Assembly (NCBI GenBank): GCA_946543025.1 | Contig: CAMNLN010000039.1 | Location: forward strand, 1-16,392 | From: an uncultured Verrucomicrobiota bacterium | GTDB taxonomy: Bacteria > Verrucomicrobiota > Kiritimatiellia > RFP12 > UBA1067 | DNA: 16,392 bases | Reading direction: 5' to 3' | Part shown: in pieces, positions 5,424 to 13,357 of the stretch | Layout of the letters: the number at the start of each line of letters is the position of its first letter | Position numbering within the stretch: the first letter of the stretch is position 1 | The notes under the pieces: generated by a model | Told to the model about the DNA's origin: nothing | Database searches by the model: none | The model's input: the letters and a program-made list of their open reading frames with translations, nothing else | Position numbers and translations under genes: made by a program

Positions 5424-7817
5424 CTATTTGATCACGACCCGTTCGAGAGGTGGGAGCGAGAAGCGGATCGTGCCGCCTTCGATGCGCAGATTGCGCGGTG
5501 TGCCGTGCAGCACCTGTCCGCCCGCGAACGGCAGAGCGACCTGCGCCTCCTTGTCGCGCGCGTTCACCGCCACGAGCCGACGTTCCACCCCGAGCGTCCA
5601 CGCCATCGCGTAGACGCCGTCCTTGTCCTCCGCCAGCTTCGCACCCTTCCCGTCCAGCACGAACGGCGTCAGGTCGCGCAGCTCGGCAGGAAACGCCTTC
5701 ACCGCCTCCAGCAGGTCCGGCGCCTTGAGGATGTCGAAGCTGCCGTCGTAGTAGGTGTAATAGATGATTCCCTTCACGCCCGCCATCAAGGCGAGGTAGC
5801 TCATCCCGCGAAACTCGCGCGCGTCCGGCCAACGCGGCCACGCCCCCTTCTTGTCGTACTTCTGCCCGCCGAACGACTGCCCCACCGCCCACAGCGCGGT
5901 ATCCACGCGGTCCGCCGCCGCCTTCGCCTCCTTGAACCGGCGGTACACCACGTCGACGCCCCGCTTCGGCACGGGATACGGGTCGGGCGCGAGGACGTCC
6001 GTCCCCGCCGCGTAGTTGGCGTACTGGCTCGGCACGCAGATCACCGTGTACGCGAGATGGTCGGGATCCAGCTGCTTGAACCGGTCGTACCGCGCGAACA
6101 TCTGCGCAGGCGTGATGCCCTTGGGCGCGGGTTCGTCTCCGGGATTCCACCCCAGCACGGCAGGCTTGCTCCTGTACTTCTCGATCACCGGCAACGGATC
6201 GCCCGAGAACTCCGTGATCACGCGCACGCCGAGCCGCGCGCACTCGTCGAGCAACGCGCCGTAGCTGTCCCCCTTGTGTTCCGCCCCCTGGATTCCCACG
6301 TGGATCGTGTTGTAGCCCCACTGCGCGATGTCCCGGGCCATGCGGAAACGCTGCTCGCCGGGCACGGCCCAGCTGACGTCATAGAACCCGAGCGGGAAGA
6401 ACGGCTTCCCGTTCTCCAGCAGCACGTGGTCGTCCCGCATCCGATACTTGGGCTCGGCGTGCGTGAAGAACTCCACCTCCACGGACTCGCCCCAGTCGTA
6501 GAGTTCGCGCGTCCCCTTCTCGAGTCTTTCGAGGAACCCTTGCCGATAGACGAACCTCGCCTGCAGCAGGTGCCTGCCGACACTCAGCCCGGCGACGAGA
6601 ATCTTCCAAGCGCCGTCCTGCGCAGCGCGTTCCTTCCATTCGCCGCCGTCGATCCGCCATGCCACGCCCGACAGCTGATCGCGTCCCTCCTCCGGCGGAC
6701 ACAGCGCGACCTGCGCGACGAGCGAATCGCCGGGATAGAGGTGCTTCCGCTTCAGGCGAATGGCGAGCGCGTCCGGCGACGTCTCCTCCCATTCGCACGA
6801 GAGGATCGCACGCCCGTCCGCTGCCACCTCCAGGCGCGATGCCACCGTGCCGCTTCGCACGAGCGCGCACGCGAGCGCAAGCGTCACCTCGCCAGACGGC
6901 GGCACAACGGCCTCCGAAACCGCCTTTGCTTCCCCCTTCCCCTTCGCGCGGCCGTTCCGCGCGACGAGCGCCGCCGTCACCTTGCGCGCACGTCCCTGCG
7001 CGACCTTCAGCTTGAGCTTGCAGACGCGCTCCGCCGGACTGCCGCCCGGAAGGTTCGGCTCAAACGACGCGACCGCGATTCCTTCTTCGCGCAGACGGTA
7101 ATCGGTCGCGATGTTCTCCAGCAGCGCGGACGCGATCGGGCTGTTCCGCAGCGAGGCGGCGGACGTGAGGACGACCATTCCCTTGCCGAAGCGGCGGTAG
7201 GCGAAGAGCGGCGCGCCATCCGCGCAGACGATCGGCGTGCGCCAGTCCGGCCCCAGCTTCGTCAGGTGCGCCCATTGGCGATACCGTTCCTTGAACAGGC
7301 TGCCCAAGGGCTTCGGACACGAAAGCAGCGGATCGGGGCGCACCGTTATCGCGCGCGTGACGTCCGAGGGTTTCGTATGCGCGGAACAGAGCGCGCTGCC
7401 CGACTCGAATCCCGGGCCGAACGCCGCCACCCAGTCGCCGAGTACGCTTCCGTAGTTCGCGTCCGTCACGACGAGCGTCCCGCCGTCCGCGAGCCATTTG
7501 CGCCACGCCTCGGCGAACGGCCCCATCTTCACGGTCTTCACGTAGTTGGCCACGGAGGTCGCGATGACGTAACGGTAGTTGCCGAGCTTCGTCGAGAGTT
7601 CCGGCAGGCGAACGTTCTCGTACTTGTCGAACGCCCAGCCGAGCTTCTTCAGGTGTCCGTCGTACTCGTTGGCGAGGGAGCCGCCGCTCCATTCGCTGTA
7701 CACCACCGCCGCCCGCTCCGGCAACGCGGCCACCGCCGCCCCGCACCACAGCACGGATGCGACGCCCACTCCCGCCAGCCTCGCAACCTCGCCCCAGAAT
7801 TGCCTACATTTCATCAT
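5424..7817 (-). CDS. secreted glycoside-hydrolase-like protein with TIM-barrel domain
   Basis: The 797-aa product has a signal peptide ending near residue 31 (hydrophobic ARLAGVGVASVLWCGAAVA). Residues about 36-250 resemble a class I glutamine-amidotransferase/ThuA-like alpha/beta domain (WLADGGTLVVTD, KGMVVLTSAAS). Residues about 265-450 look like beta-sandwich modules. Residues about 465-715 have the pattern of a glycoside hydrolase (beta/alpha)8 barrel: FFPLGFYDVSW, WGYNTIHVGI, GVRVITEF and LGWNPGDEP, where E562 is the candidate acid/base. VKGIIYYTYY is a late barrel strand, and a small C-terminal beta domain closes the protein. I cannot assign a numbered GH family. Start choice: TTAGGAGGAACAG precedes the tandem ATGATG, an excellent ribosome site. 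The likely role is periplasmic or surface glycan breakdown. Confidence 0.8.
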   Translation of the reverse strand: MMKCRQFWGEVARLAGVGVASVLWCGAAVAALPERAAVVYSEWSGGSLANEYDGHLKKLGWAFDKYENVRLPELSTKLGNYRYVIATSVANYVKTVKMGPFAEAWRKWLADGGTLVVTDANYGSVLGDWVAAFGPGFESGSALCSAHTKPSDVTRAITVRPDPLLSCPKPLGSLFKERYRQWAHLTKLGPDWRTPIVCADGAPLFAYRRFGKGMVVLTSAASLRNSPIASALLENIATDYRLREEGIAVASFEPNLPGGSPAERVCKLKLKVAQGRARKVTAALVARNGRAKGKGEAKAVSEAVVPPSGEVTLALACALVRSGTVASRLEVAADGRAILSCEWEETSPDALAIRLKRKHLYPGDSLVAQVALCPPEEGRDQLSGVAWRIDGGEWKERAAQDGAWKILVAGLSVGRHLLQARFVYRQGFLERLEKGTRELYDWGESVEVEFFTHAEPKYRMRDDHVLLENGKPFFPLGFYDVSWAVPGEQRFRMARDIAQWGYNTIHVGIQGAEHKGDSYGALLDECARLGVRVITEFSGDPLPVIEKYRSKPAVLGWNPGDEPAPKGITPAQMFARYDRFKQLDPDHLAYTVICVPSQYANYAAGTDVLAPDPYPVPKRGVDVVYRRFKEAKAAADRVDTALWAVGQSFGGQKYDKKGAWPRWPDAREFRGMSYLALMAGVKGIIYYTYYDGSFDILKAPDLLEAVKAFPAELRDLTPFVLDGKGAKLAEDKDGVYAMAWTLGVERRLVAVNARDKEAQVALPFAGGQVLHGTPRNLRIEGGTIRFSLPPLERVVIK

Positions 7818-7826
7818 CTGTTCCTC

Positions 7827-7886
7827 CTAATCTTTGTCCTGGCACGATTCGTTGTATTCAACATTCTGGTTCTCGCCGCGCTCCAT
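7827..7886 (-). pseudogene. 5' remnant of a second AlbA_2 (Schlafen-type) gene
   Basis: This 19-codon frame contains ENQNVEYNESCQDK. The intact AlbA_2 protein at 11930-13357 begins with MKESQNTEFKQAWHDEYLKW, so E-x-QN-x-E-aromatic and the D four residues later align, and the family commonly starts with ENQNVEYKESW. The frame stops at TAG after QDKD, where YLKW should follow. It lies between the four-helix-bundle gene and the secreted hydrolase gene; its TAG adjoins the AGGAGG of the latter. I read it as the surviving start of a deleted gene, marking one edge of the defence-like block. It is short, so chance similarity is possible. Confidence 0.55.
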
Positions 7887-7900
7887 CTCCGTTCCTTGAA

Positions 7901-8593
7901 TTACGACTCCCTGTTTTTCTTCCGCTTTATGCTCCACATGGCTTTTGAAATGGCTTTTCTCATTTCATCGGCGCGGGCGGCAAGTTCCTCAGCCGTCGCC
8001 GCTCCGTCAAGGCGCGAATAGATCACCTTGTCCCACTCTTCACCCCTCGCCGCCGTTCGGGCCGCGTGCATCCGCTCTCGGACTCCACCATGTTTCTTGA
8101 AATCGGCCTCCTGCGCGGCAATCATCCTGTCGAGAAGATATTTCGTTTGTTGGATGACCACGATCATCAGATTGCACAACGTCTCAGCCGGCCGCGAATC
8201 AAAAAACGGCTTCCAGTCGTTCCAGTCCGCATGATTTTTCGCAAAGTCCCTCGCGGCAGACTTCTTCTCGCTCGTCGCTTCCCATTCCGCCGCACCGTGC
8301 GACTTCAGATAATCAAGATAATCTTCGAGCAGCTCGTCAAGCGTGGCTCGCGCAACATTTGTGAGTTTGATCTCCGTTTCCTTGCTTGTACCGCTTGCCG
8401 CGCTCCCTTCGGCGATGTTCTGCTTGCAGCTCCGGGCGGCCTGCGTCATCTGATCGACCGTGCGGTCACCGTGCGCGGGGAGAAAACGCCGGCAGAATGC
8501 GACCGTGCCCTGATAGATCACATCGCTCTTTTTGTAAACGATGAGATTGCGATAACCTCCATGCGGCAGCACGATTTTGGGAATTTCAGCCAT
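7901..8593 (-). CDS. four-helix-bundle (23S rRNA intervening-sequence-like) protein with suffix domain
   Basis: The 230-aa product opens with LPHGGYRNLIVYKKSDVIYQ and continues VAFCRRFLPAHGDRTVDQMTQAARSCKQNIAEG. This is the pattern of the four-helix-bundle family related to proteins encoded in 23S rRNA intervening sequences. The long C-terminal helical extension (YLLDRMIAAQEADFKKHGG to the end) matches the suffix variant of the family. The biochemical role is not established; it probably oligomerises. The chosen start is ATG 8593, with AAGGAGG 6 nt upstream. A TTG 15 nt further up overlaps that ribosome site and is less likely. The gene overlaps the end of the MmeI-like gene by 8 nt, so the two are translationally coupled. 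Confidence 0.85.
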   Translation of the reverse strand: MAEIPKIVLPHGGYRNLIVYKKSDVIYQGTVAFCRRFLPAHGDRTVDQMTQAARSCKQNIAEGSAASGTSKETEIKLTNVARATLDELLEDYLDYLKSHGAAEWEATSEKKSAARDFAKNHADWNDWKPFFDSRPAETLCNLMIVVIQQTKYLLDRMIAAQEADFKKHGGVRERMHAARTAARGEEWDKVIYSRLDGAATAEELAARADEMRKAISKAMWSIKRKKNRES

Positions 8594-11519
8594 TGGCGCC
8601 TCCTTCAAAGGACGAAAGCGACTGAAGGGACTTAAGCGACTGGCTGATCTCTCTGGTTTCCCTTGTCGCTTCGGTCACTTTAGTCCCTTTTGTCTCTTCT
8701 GTCCTTTTCGCCTCATTAGTCGCTTTCGCATACAGACCGAAGAGGTGCGCGACGATTTCGGGCTCGGGCGTGTCGGGCGCGAGGCCGTAGGCCGCCAGCA
8801 CGGCGCGGTCGTTCGCCTCGTGCGCGGCGCGGAGGTCGGGCGGCATCGCTACTTCGTCGTACAAGTCCGCAAGGGAGGAATCAGCGTGTTTTGCACGGGC
8901 ATCAAGAATGCATTGCCCTGTAGTTTCGATTTTCTCACGCAGAGACGCAGAGAGCGCAGAGGACGGCCACGGGAAGTTGTTGTACACAATCGTTGTGGAA
9001 TACCTGTAGTCGCTTTTCAACTTTCCACATACCGAACGTACCCATGCCATATGTACACTCGATGTGAGAACACCGAAATGGTATAGAGTTGCGTTGGGTA
9101 TAGTGAAAAGCATTTCGCCTGGAATAACATCATCGGTCAAGAAACCGAAAGGAATGTATCGACGGCGCTGGGATGAAACCTTGGCGAATGCGATGTAATG
9201 TTTAGCTGGAGGTCTGTACTGCCCGAAGCGCGTTGGGCAATCTGCCGCCTGTCGCGTCTGTGCGTTTTTGCTTGCCGCACGGAAAGCCCTCACTTTTTGG
9301 ACACGCTCGTATATCCCGCCATGTTCCCTCAACTCTTTTGGCGAAATGTCGGGAATCCAAAGGCAGAATCGCGGTATGTTGTTGATGAATTCGCGCCCCA
9401 TCATGAATCGCCTGAAATAGCAAGCCGCATCTGGGTCTGAACGCAAGAAATCGTCACGCTCTTCTTCGGTAAACAGGTAGAGTCCGTCATCGGTCGCCTG
9501 GCTTCCGCGAACTATCTGCGGCACATCGCAAAGAGGCCGCGAGGATTCTTCTATGAGAAGCGACGGGGCGTCAAGCAGATATTGGTTGATGTTGCGGGCG
9601 GGGTGGGCAATCCCATCTTCGTCAAATATGGTTTTCTCAAGGCTTGATGCCGTTGTACTGGAGAATCCGACAATGACGCAATGGACATGGGCTTTCTCAA
9701 ACGATTCGTTGTCCCAGCGAAAGGTTCTGCGGGCGAAGTCAATCTTCATTCCATGCGAAAATACGCGCTTCCATAGGGAGGTTGCCTGTTCGCCCTGCAC
9801 GACAGAGTTTGTAGAAACAAACGCACATCTGGTTTGCCCCTTTTCGGCAAATTCTGCCGCCCTTACATACCAGCACGACACAAAATCAAGTTTGCCGCGT
9901 TCCGAGCCATCCCATACAAAATCCATATCCGCGCGCTGTTCATTGGAAAGGTAATTCGTGCCCACAAACGGCGGATTGCCCATGATGTAGTCGGTGTGTG
10001 GCCAATCCATCCTGAGCGCGTTGCCCTCCACGATGCCGTCGTAGTCCTTGAGCGGAAGGTAGTCCGGTTCGCGGTGAAGGATCTCCGCCGTCTCCCGGAG
10101 CAACTGCGCCTCGGCGATCCAGAGCGCGGTCTTGGCGACGGCCACGGCGAAGTCATTGATCTCGATGCCGTGGAACTGCACGATGGAGACCTTGACCGAG
10201 ATGCCGAGGTCAAGTTCGCCCTGCCCCTGCTGGAGCGCCGCGATGATTCGGTTTTCGAGCCGGCGGAGCGAAAGAAACGTCTCGGTGAGGAAGTTGCCGG
10301 AACCGCAGGCCGGATCGAGGAACGTGAGCGACGCCATTTCGTCCTGGAGGGCGAGAAGTTTCTTACGGAGGACAGAAGACAAAGGACTGACGACAGAGGA
10401 TTGTCCCACTGTCCTTTGTCCTAAATCCTTTGTCTTTTGTCTTTCGTCCTCTGTCCTCATCCCCAACAACTCATCCACCCGCCTTGTCAAATCGTCCAGG
10501 AAAAGCGGATCGATGACTTTGTGGATGTTCTCGACCGACGTATAGACCATTCCGCCCGCACGGCGTGTGACGGGATTCAGCGTCGATTCGAAGAGCGCGC
10601 CGAAGATCGTCGGCGAGATTTCACGCCAGTCGAAGTTGGACGATCGTATGAGCAGTTCCTTGATTTCGTCGTCGAGCGGAGGGATGTCCAATTCATTTGC
10701 ACCCTTGAACAGACCACCGTTCGTGTAGGGAAATGCACACAGTTCCGGTTCAAGATACGGATCGCGCTCCGCTCCCGGCGTGTCGAGTACGTGGAAAAGC
10801 TTTATAAGCTGTCCGCGCAAGAACTTCGCGGGCGTCTCCTTCAAGAAGTTCCAGAAGGCATCCTTCGGGAAGAGCTCCGCATCCTCGGCGTAGAAGAGGA
10901 ACACGAGCCTCACGCACAGACGGTTGAGCGCCTTCAGCGTTTCGGAAGAGCCTGGATCGGCATAGCGCTTAAGAAGTTCCTTGTAAAGCTCGCCCACGAT
11001 GCGTCCGGCCTGAATCGAGATTTCCTTTTCCTTTTCACGGATGGACTTCACCGAGGAATCCACGAGGAATTCAAGGCGAGAAACCTCTTTGGGCAAATCG
11101 CCAAGCCGAATCTTCTGCGGGGCGGCGAGGGGCTTGTCCATGTCATAGACCCATATCTCGTCGAAGTTGCAGGTCACGATCCAGCGGGCCTTTTCGGAAT
11201 AGCCGCGCGCCTGGTTGTATTCAAGCGCCTGTTCATACGGCGTCTTGCCGCCGTGTCCGGACTGCGGCGCGTCAAGCTTGATACCGCGCGACTTGTGTTC
11301 TATAAGAACGCGCGTTTCGGGAATCCACGCATCGAGATATTTCGTCGTGCCCTTCATCGGGACAGGGGATTGGAAATCTATGCGCGAGAATACATCATCC
11401 ACGCCCAGAACGTCCGACAGCAGCGACAGCCAGAACTTGCTGTAGCCTCCGGTCTCGGAATCTTTCGCAAGAAGCCAGAATTCCTTGAACTTCTTTGCCG
11501 CCTGACGTTGACTATTCAT
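8586..11519 (-). CDS. MmeI-like bifunctional restriction enzyme/N6-adenine DNA methyltransferase (type IIG/IIL)
   Basis: This 977-aa protein combines cutting and methylation. The N-terminal nuclease has the PD-(D/E)XK pattern D63 ... E74-H-K76 (YLDAWIPETRVLIEHKS), with almost the same spacing as the MmeI nuclease. A helical spacer follows (about 150-350). The methyltransferase has motif I LDPACGSGNF (401-410) and motif IV NPPF (515-518), typical of adenine-N6 enzymes. The region about 620-850 should be the target-recognition domain; the C-terminal domain contains YNNFPWP and DLYDEVAMPPDLRAAHEAND. MmeI has about 920 residues. The extra length here comes from a heptamer-array insertion at 354-384 and a repeat-derived tail after about 931. 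AAGGTGG lies only 3 nt before the ATG. The motifs are complete, so the enzyme may be active; recognition sequence unknown. Confidence 0.9.
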   Translation of the reverse strand: MNSQRQAAKKFKEFWLLAKDSETGGYSKFWLSLLSDVLGVDDVFSRIDFQSPVPMKGTTKYLDAWIPETRVLIEHKSRGIKLDAPQSGHGGKTPYEQALEYNQARGYSEKARWIVTCNFDEIWVYDMDKPLAAPQKIRLGDLPKEVSRLEFLVDSSVKSIREKEKEISIQAGRIVGELYKELLKRYADPGSSETLKALNRLCVRLVFLFYAEDAELFPKDAFWNFLKETPAKFLRGQLIKLFHVLDTPGAERDPYLEPELCAFPYTNGGLFKGANELDIPPLDDEIKELLIRSSNFDWREISPTIFGALFESTLNPVTRRAGGMVYTSVENIHKVIDPLFLDDLTRRVDELLGMRTEDERQKTKDLGQRTVGQSSVVSPLSSVLRKKLLALQDEMASLTFLDPACGSGNFLTETFLSLRRLENRIIAALQQGQGELDLGISVKVSIVQFHGIEINDFAVAVAKTALWIAEAQLLRETAEILHREPDYLPLKDYDGIVEGNALRMDWPHTDYIMGNPPFVGTNYLSNEQRADMDFVWDGSERGKLDFVSCWYVRAAEFAEKGQTRCAFVSTNSVVQGEQATSLWKRVFSHGMKIDFARRTFRWDNESFEKAHVHCVIVGFSSTTASSLEKTIFDEDGIAHPARNINQYLLDAPSLLIEESSRPLCDVPQIVRGSQATDDGLYLFTEEERDDFLRSDPDAACYFRRFMMGREFINNIPRFCLWIPDISPKELREHGGIYERVQKVRAFRAASKNAQTRQAADCPTRFGQYRPPAKHYIAFAKVSSQRRRYIPFGFLTDDVIPGEMLFTIPNATLYHFGVLTSSVHMAWVRSVCGKLKSDYRYSTTIVYNNFPWPSSALSASLREKIETTGQCILDARAKHADSSLADLYDEVAMPPDLRAAHEANDRAVLAAYGLAPDTPEPEIVAHLFGLYAKATNEAKRTEETKGTKVTEATRETREISQSLKSLQSLSSFEGGANG
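8600..8606 (-). promoter_or_regulatory. ribosome binding site deciding the four-helix-bundle start
   Basis: AAGGAGG lies 6 nt before ATG 8593 and is inside the last codons of the MmeI-like gene, just beyond its 9-nt repeat array. It excludes the upstream TTG as the main start. Confidence 0.7.
8616..8727. repeat. inverted pair of 9-nt tandem arrays encoding the tail of the MmeI-like enzyme
   Basis: Three 9-nt units (AAGCGACTG type) lie at 8616-8642. Seven units in the opposite sense (GTCGCTTCG, GTCACTTTA, GTCCCTTTT and variants) start at 8665, 8674, 8683, 8692, 8701, 8710 and 8719, exactly 9 apart; the one at 8710 is degenerate. Because 9 is a multiple of 3, the coding strand yields tripeptide repeats ending in T (KRT, EET, KGT, KVT) and then SLK/SLQ/SLS. 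The array adds about 38 residues to the C-terminus of the enzyme. Confidence 0.9.
8937..8961. repeat. 8-nt tandem array in the MmeI-like gene
   Basis: ACGCAGAG occurs at 8937-8944 and 8945-8952, followed by AGCGCAGAG at 8953-8961 and preceded by TTTCTC. It encodes residues 853-861 (SSALSASLR) next to the conserved NNFPWP motif. Unlike the other arrays it does not obviously lengthen the protein. Confidence 0.75.
10369..10459. repeat. inverted pair of 7-nt tandem arrays inserted in the MmeI-like gene
   Basis: Five heptamers (AGGACAG and variants) run from 10369 to 10403, then a 7-nt spacer, then seven heptamers of the opposite sense (GTCCTTT, GTCTTTC, GTCCTCT and variants) from 10411 to 10459. 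The period is exact throughout. The two arms could pair into an imperfect hairpin. They encode about residues 354-384, between LTRRVDELLGM and LRKKLLALQDEMASLTFLDPACG, just ahead of the methyltransferase motif I. Related enzymes would have a much shorter linker here. Confidence 0.9.
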
Positions 11520-11564
11520 GTACCACCTTATTCCAACTGCGATACAGTGCGCCTGTTGCCCGAT

Positions 11565-11570
11565 ATTATA
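11565..11570 (-). promoter_or_regulatory. candidate -10 box for the MmeI-like gene
   Basis: A perfect TATAAT on the minus strand, in an A+T-rich patch of the 101-nt gap, is the only consensus -10 between the RapZ-like gene and the methyltransferase. Transcription would start near 11558, giving a 5' leader of about 39 nt. No good -35 hexamer is found at 16-18 nt spacing, so the call is tentative. Confidence 0.45.
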
Positions 11571-11620
11571 CTAAATTTTCACCTGTTAAATTGCGCGGAT
11601 TTGGCGGCTTACGCGAACGG

Positions 11621-11926
11621 TCACGCGCTTGTAGCCGTTCTGTGTCCGCGTCTCCAGTGTGGTTTTGCCACATGCGACACCTCAACCTCCACACCATCAA
11701 CCCCTGCCAGCCGCTCGGACATGCGCTCGACGATGTGCACGGAGCAGGTTGGGGTACGGGCGAAGGAATCGGCAACGGGCTTGTCGCGGCCCGTGTACCC
11801 GCGCAGCGATTCGTCCCAGTACGGATTCGGCATCGCCCGGCAGTCGAACACAAAGCCCCCTCCGTTGCCGGTCTCGTCCTCCGGCAACCCGCGCTTGTAC
11901 GAGAATGATATGATGGCGACTTTCAT
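11621..11926 (-). CDS. stand-alone RapZ C-terminal-domain protein, internally shortened
   Basis: The 101-aa product starts IISFSYKRGLPEDE and continues NGGGFVFDCRAMPNPYWDES and LRGYTGRDKPVADSF. This matches the C-terminal domain of RapZ/YvcJ, which also occurs as separate small proteins of about 140 aa. The hallmark GCTGGQHRSVY motif should come about 40 residues after the LTG-like segment. Here the sequence jumps directly from ADSFARTPTC to SVHIVERMSERL, so the middle including GCTGGQHRS is missing. The ending (AKPHWRRGHRTATSA) is also unlike the family. The protein is probably nonfunctional or altered; no frame restores the motif nearby. The gene starts 3 nt after the AlbA_2 stop, with AAGGGTGG overlapping that stop region, so it is coupled to the AlbA_2 gene. 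Confidence 0.7.
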   Translation of the reverse strand: MKVAIISFSYKRGLPEDETGNGGGFVFDCRAMPNPYWDESLRGYTGRDKPVADSFARTPTCSVHIVERMSERLAGVDGVEVEVSHVAKPHWRRGHRTATSA

Positions 11927-11929
11927 TTG

Positions 11930-13357
11930 TTATCCACCCTTCCCCACCAGGCGATACTTCTGGAGACGACTTGAAGGTTTGTCTTTTAAAGTCGGTTCTA
12001 TGAGACCGTCTGTAATCAATGTCCGAACGGCTCTGTTCAAGTATCCTGAAACCCGACGAGTTCCTATCGCTGCCGCGATTTCCCCCTTGGACAATTCTCC
12101 TGTCTGAAGTGCCGCTACAATCCGTTCCTTGATATCACCCGTCTCTGCCCCGACTCTGCCTTGACTCTGCCCCGACTCTGCCTTGACTCTGCCCTTGCTT
12201 CTTTTTTTGCTTCTTTCCCTGGCCGTTGCGCTTTCTGCTTCGCTTGCTTCCTTCCGTTCATTTAGATTTGGAAGCGTCACGACAAAGCAACCGACAGCGG
12301 AGTAAAACTTAGGTGTGAGCCCAAGCGGATTACGCGAGACGTCTGGCGAGTACGCCCCGACTATCTTCTTGAACCCGCTTCCTTCGCGCTCCATGTAGTC
12401 AAGGCGGTCGAACACGTCGGCAAGAATGCCGTTCCGCCTGTCCGACGGAACGTTCATCACGTCGAGGTCCTGCACGAGCGAACCATCTGGCATTCCGCCG
12501 GGCGACATGATCTCCATCCTGTTGTCGAATATGTCCACGTGAACTTCACTTCCGCAGATCGTGTAGTCACGGTGAATGAAAGCGTTCACAAGCGACTCCG
12601 TCACGGAGCGCTCAGGGTAGTCGGGATAGTTGTCGCGCTCCGTAGGACGTTTTACCCAACTCTTGTTCGTATGCACCTTTATGAAGTTCTCCGCCATATC
12701 AAGGAGTTCAAGAATATTTCCTTGTTCCTTGCGACTCGCCGCCGAATCAGCTGCCTTGTCGTTACCCAACCAACGCGTGCAGAACAGGCGCGACTGGGGA
12801 ATCGGACAATCGTCGGCCAGCAGCGCCCCGGCGTTCGTGAGCGTGCCTCCCTTCGTAATAAGGCCATACGAAACCAAATCCGCGTTCTTGACATCCTTGT
12901 GGACACGCTGTTCAAACCTGTACTTCAGCCTCTTGAAGGTGAACTTGCGCGACGACAGGCGGTTGATTGTCTCCGCGCCATCCCACGAGAGATGCATCTT
13001 GTGGAAAAGGAACTGCGTCAACGCGAAGCCTGTCAGCTGCTGCTTCGTAGATCCCGTGCGGTAGTGATATTCGCCGCGATAGGCGACGGGGAAATCGCTC
13101 TCACGCACGACGATCCGAATGACATCCTTCTTCTGCCTCTTCACCAGCGAAACATCTGCAACGATCCCCATCGTATCGCGAATTTTGTTCGGGATGTCTT
13201 CGAGCAGTTTCCGAGCGTTTGCGACACCGATGGGCTTGCCCGCATCATCAACGCCAATCAGCAAATTGCCGCCCTTCGCGTTCGCGAAACCACAAATCCA
13301 CTTAAGGTACTCGTCGTGCCACGCCTGCTTGAATTCTGTATTCTGTGATTCTTTCAT
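11930..13357 (-). CDS. Schlafen AlbA_2 domain ATP-binding protein (RecG-like helicase-related regulator family)
   Basis: Residues 1-115 form the AlbA_2 DNA/RNA-binding domain: NTEFKQAWHDEYLKWICGFA, then NAKGGNLLIGVDDAGKPIGV. Residues about 225-335 match the GHKL-type ATPase subdomain of this family, with SVTESLVNAFIHRDY and FDNRMEIMSPGGMP. Residues about 408-470 are a winged helix (ERIVAALQTGELSKGEIAAAIG). The family is often annotated as a putative transcriptional regulator or divergent helicase and recurs near restriction-modification genes; its action is not settled. The linker at about 388-406 is built from an 11-nt tandem array. GGAGG lies 7 nt before the start ATG, which overlaps the stop of a 20-codon ORF as ATGA. 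RapZ-like and MmeI-like genes follow. Confidence 0.85.
   Translation of the reverse strand: MKESQNTEFKQAWHDEYLKWICGFANAKGGNLLIGVDDAGKPIGVANARKLLEDIPNKIRDTMGIVADVSLVKRQKKDVIRIVVRESDFPVAYRGEYHYRTGSTKQQLTGFALTQFLFHKMHLSWDGAETINRLSSRKFTFKRLKYRFEQRVHKDVKNADLVSYGLITKGGTLTNAGALLADDCPIPQSRLFCTRWLGNDKAADSAASRKEQGNILELLDMAENFIKVHTNKSWVKRPTERDNYPDYPERSVTESLVNAFIHRDYTICGSEVHVDIFDNRMEIMSPGGMPDGSLVQDLDVMNVPSDRRNGILADVFDRLDYMEREGSGFKKIVGAYSPDVSRNPLGLTPKFYSAVGCFVVTLPNLNERKEASEAESATARERSKKRSKGRVKAESGQSQGRVGAETGDIKERIVAALQTGELSKGEIAAAIGTRRVSGYLNRAVRTLITDGLIEPTLKDKPSSRLQKYRLVGKGG
12141..12195. repeat. 11-nt tandem array in the AlbA_2 gene
   Basis: Five units of GACTCTGCC plus two variable bases (CC or TT; the first reads GTCTCTGCC) begin at 12141, 12152, 12163, 12174 and 12185. 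An 11-nt period shifts frame at every unit, so the protein shows no simple repeat. It encodes about residues 388-406 in the linker before the winged helix. Confidence 0.9.

Noticed and set aside
5505..8021. Long open frame on the plus strand (838 codons) opposite the secreted hydrolase
   Set aside because: Same composition artefact; the minus-strand gene has a signal peptide, an excellent ribosome site and barrel motifs.
8937..8961. ACGCAGAG array counted as an insertion lengthening the MmeI-like enzyme
   Set aside because: Family members appear to have a segment of similar length here, so I list it as a repeat but not as added length; a chance or replacement origin is possible.
10437..12107. 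Plus-strand open frame (556 codons) across the MmeI-like and RapZ-like genes
   Set aside because: It crosses two minus-strand genes with clear motifs and shows no family signature of its own.
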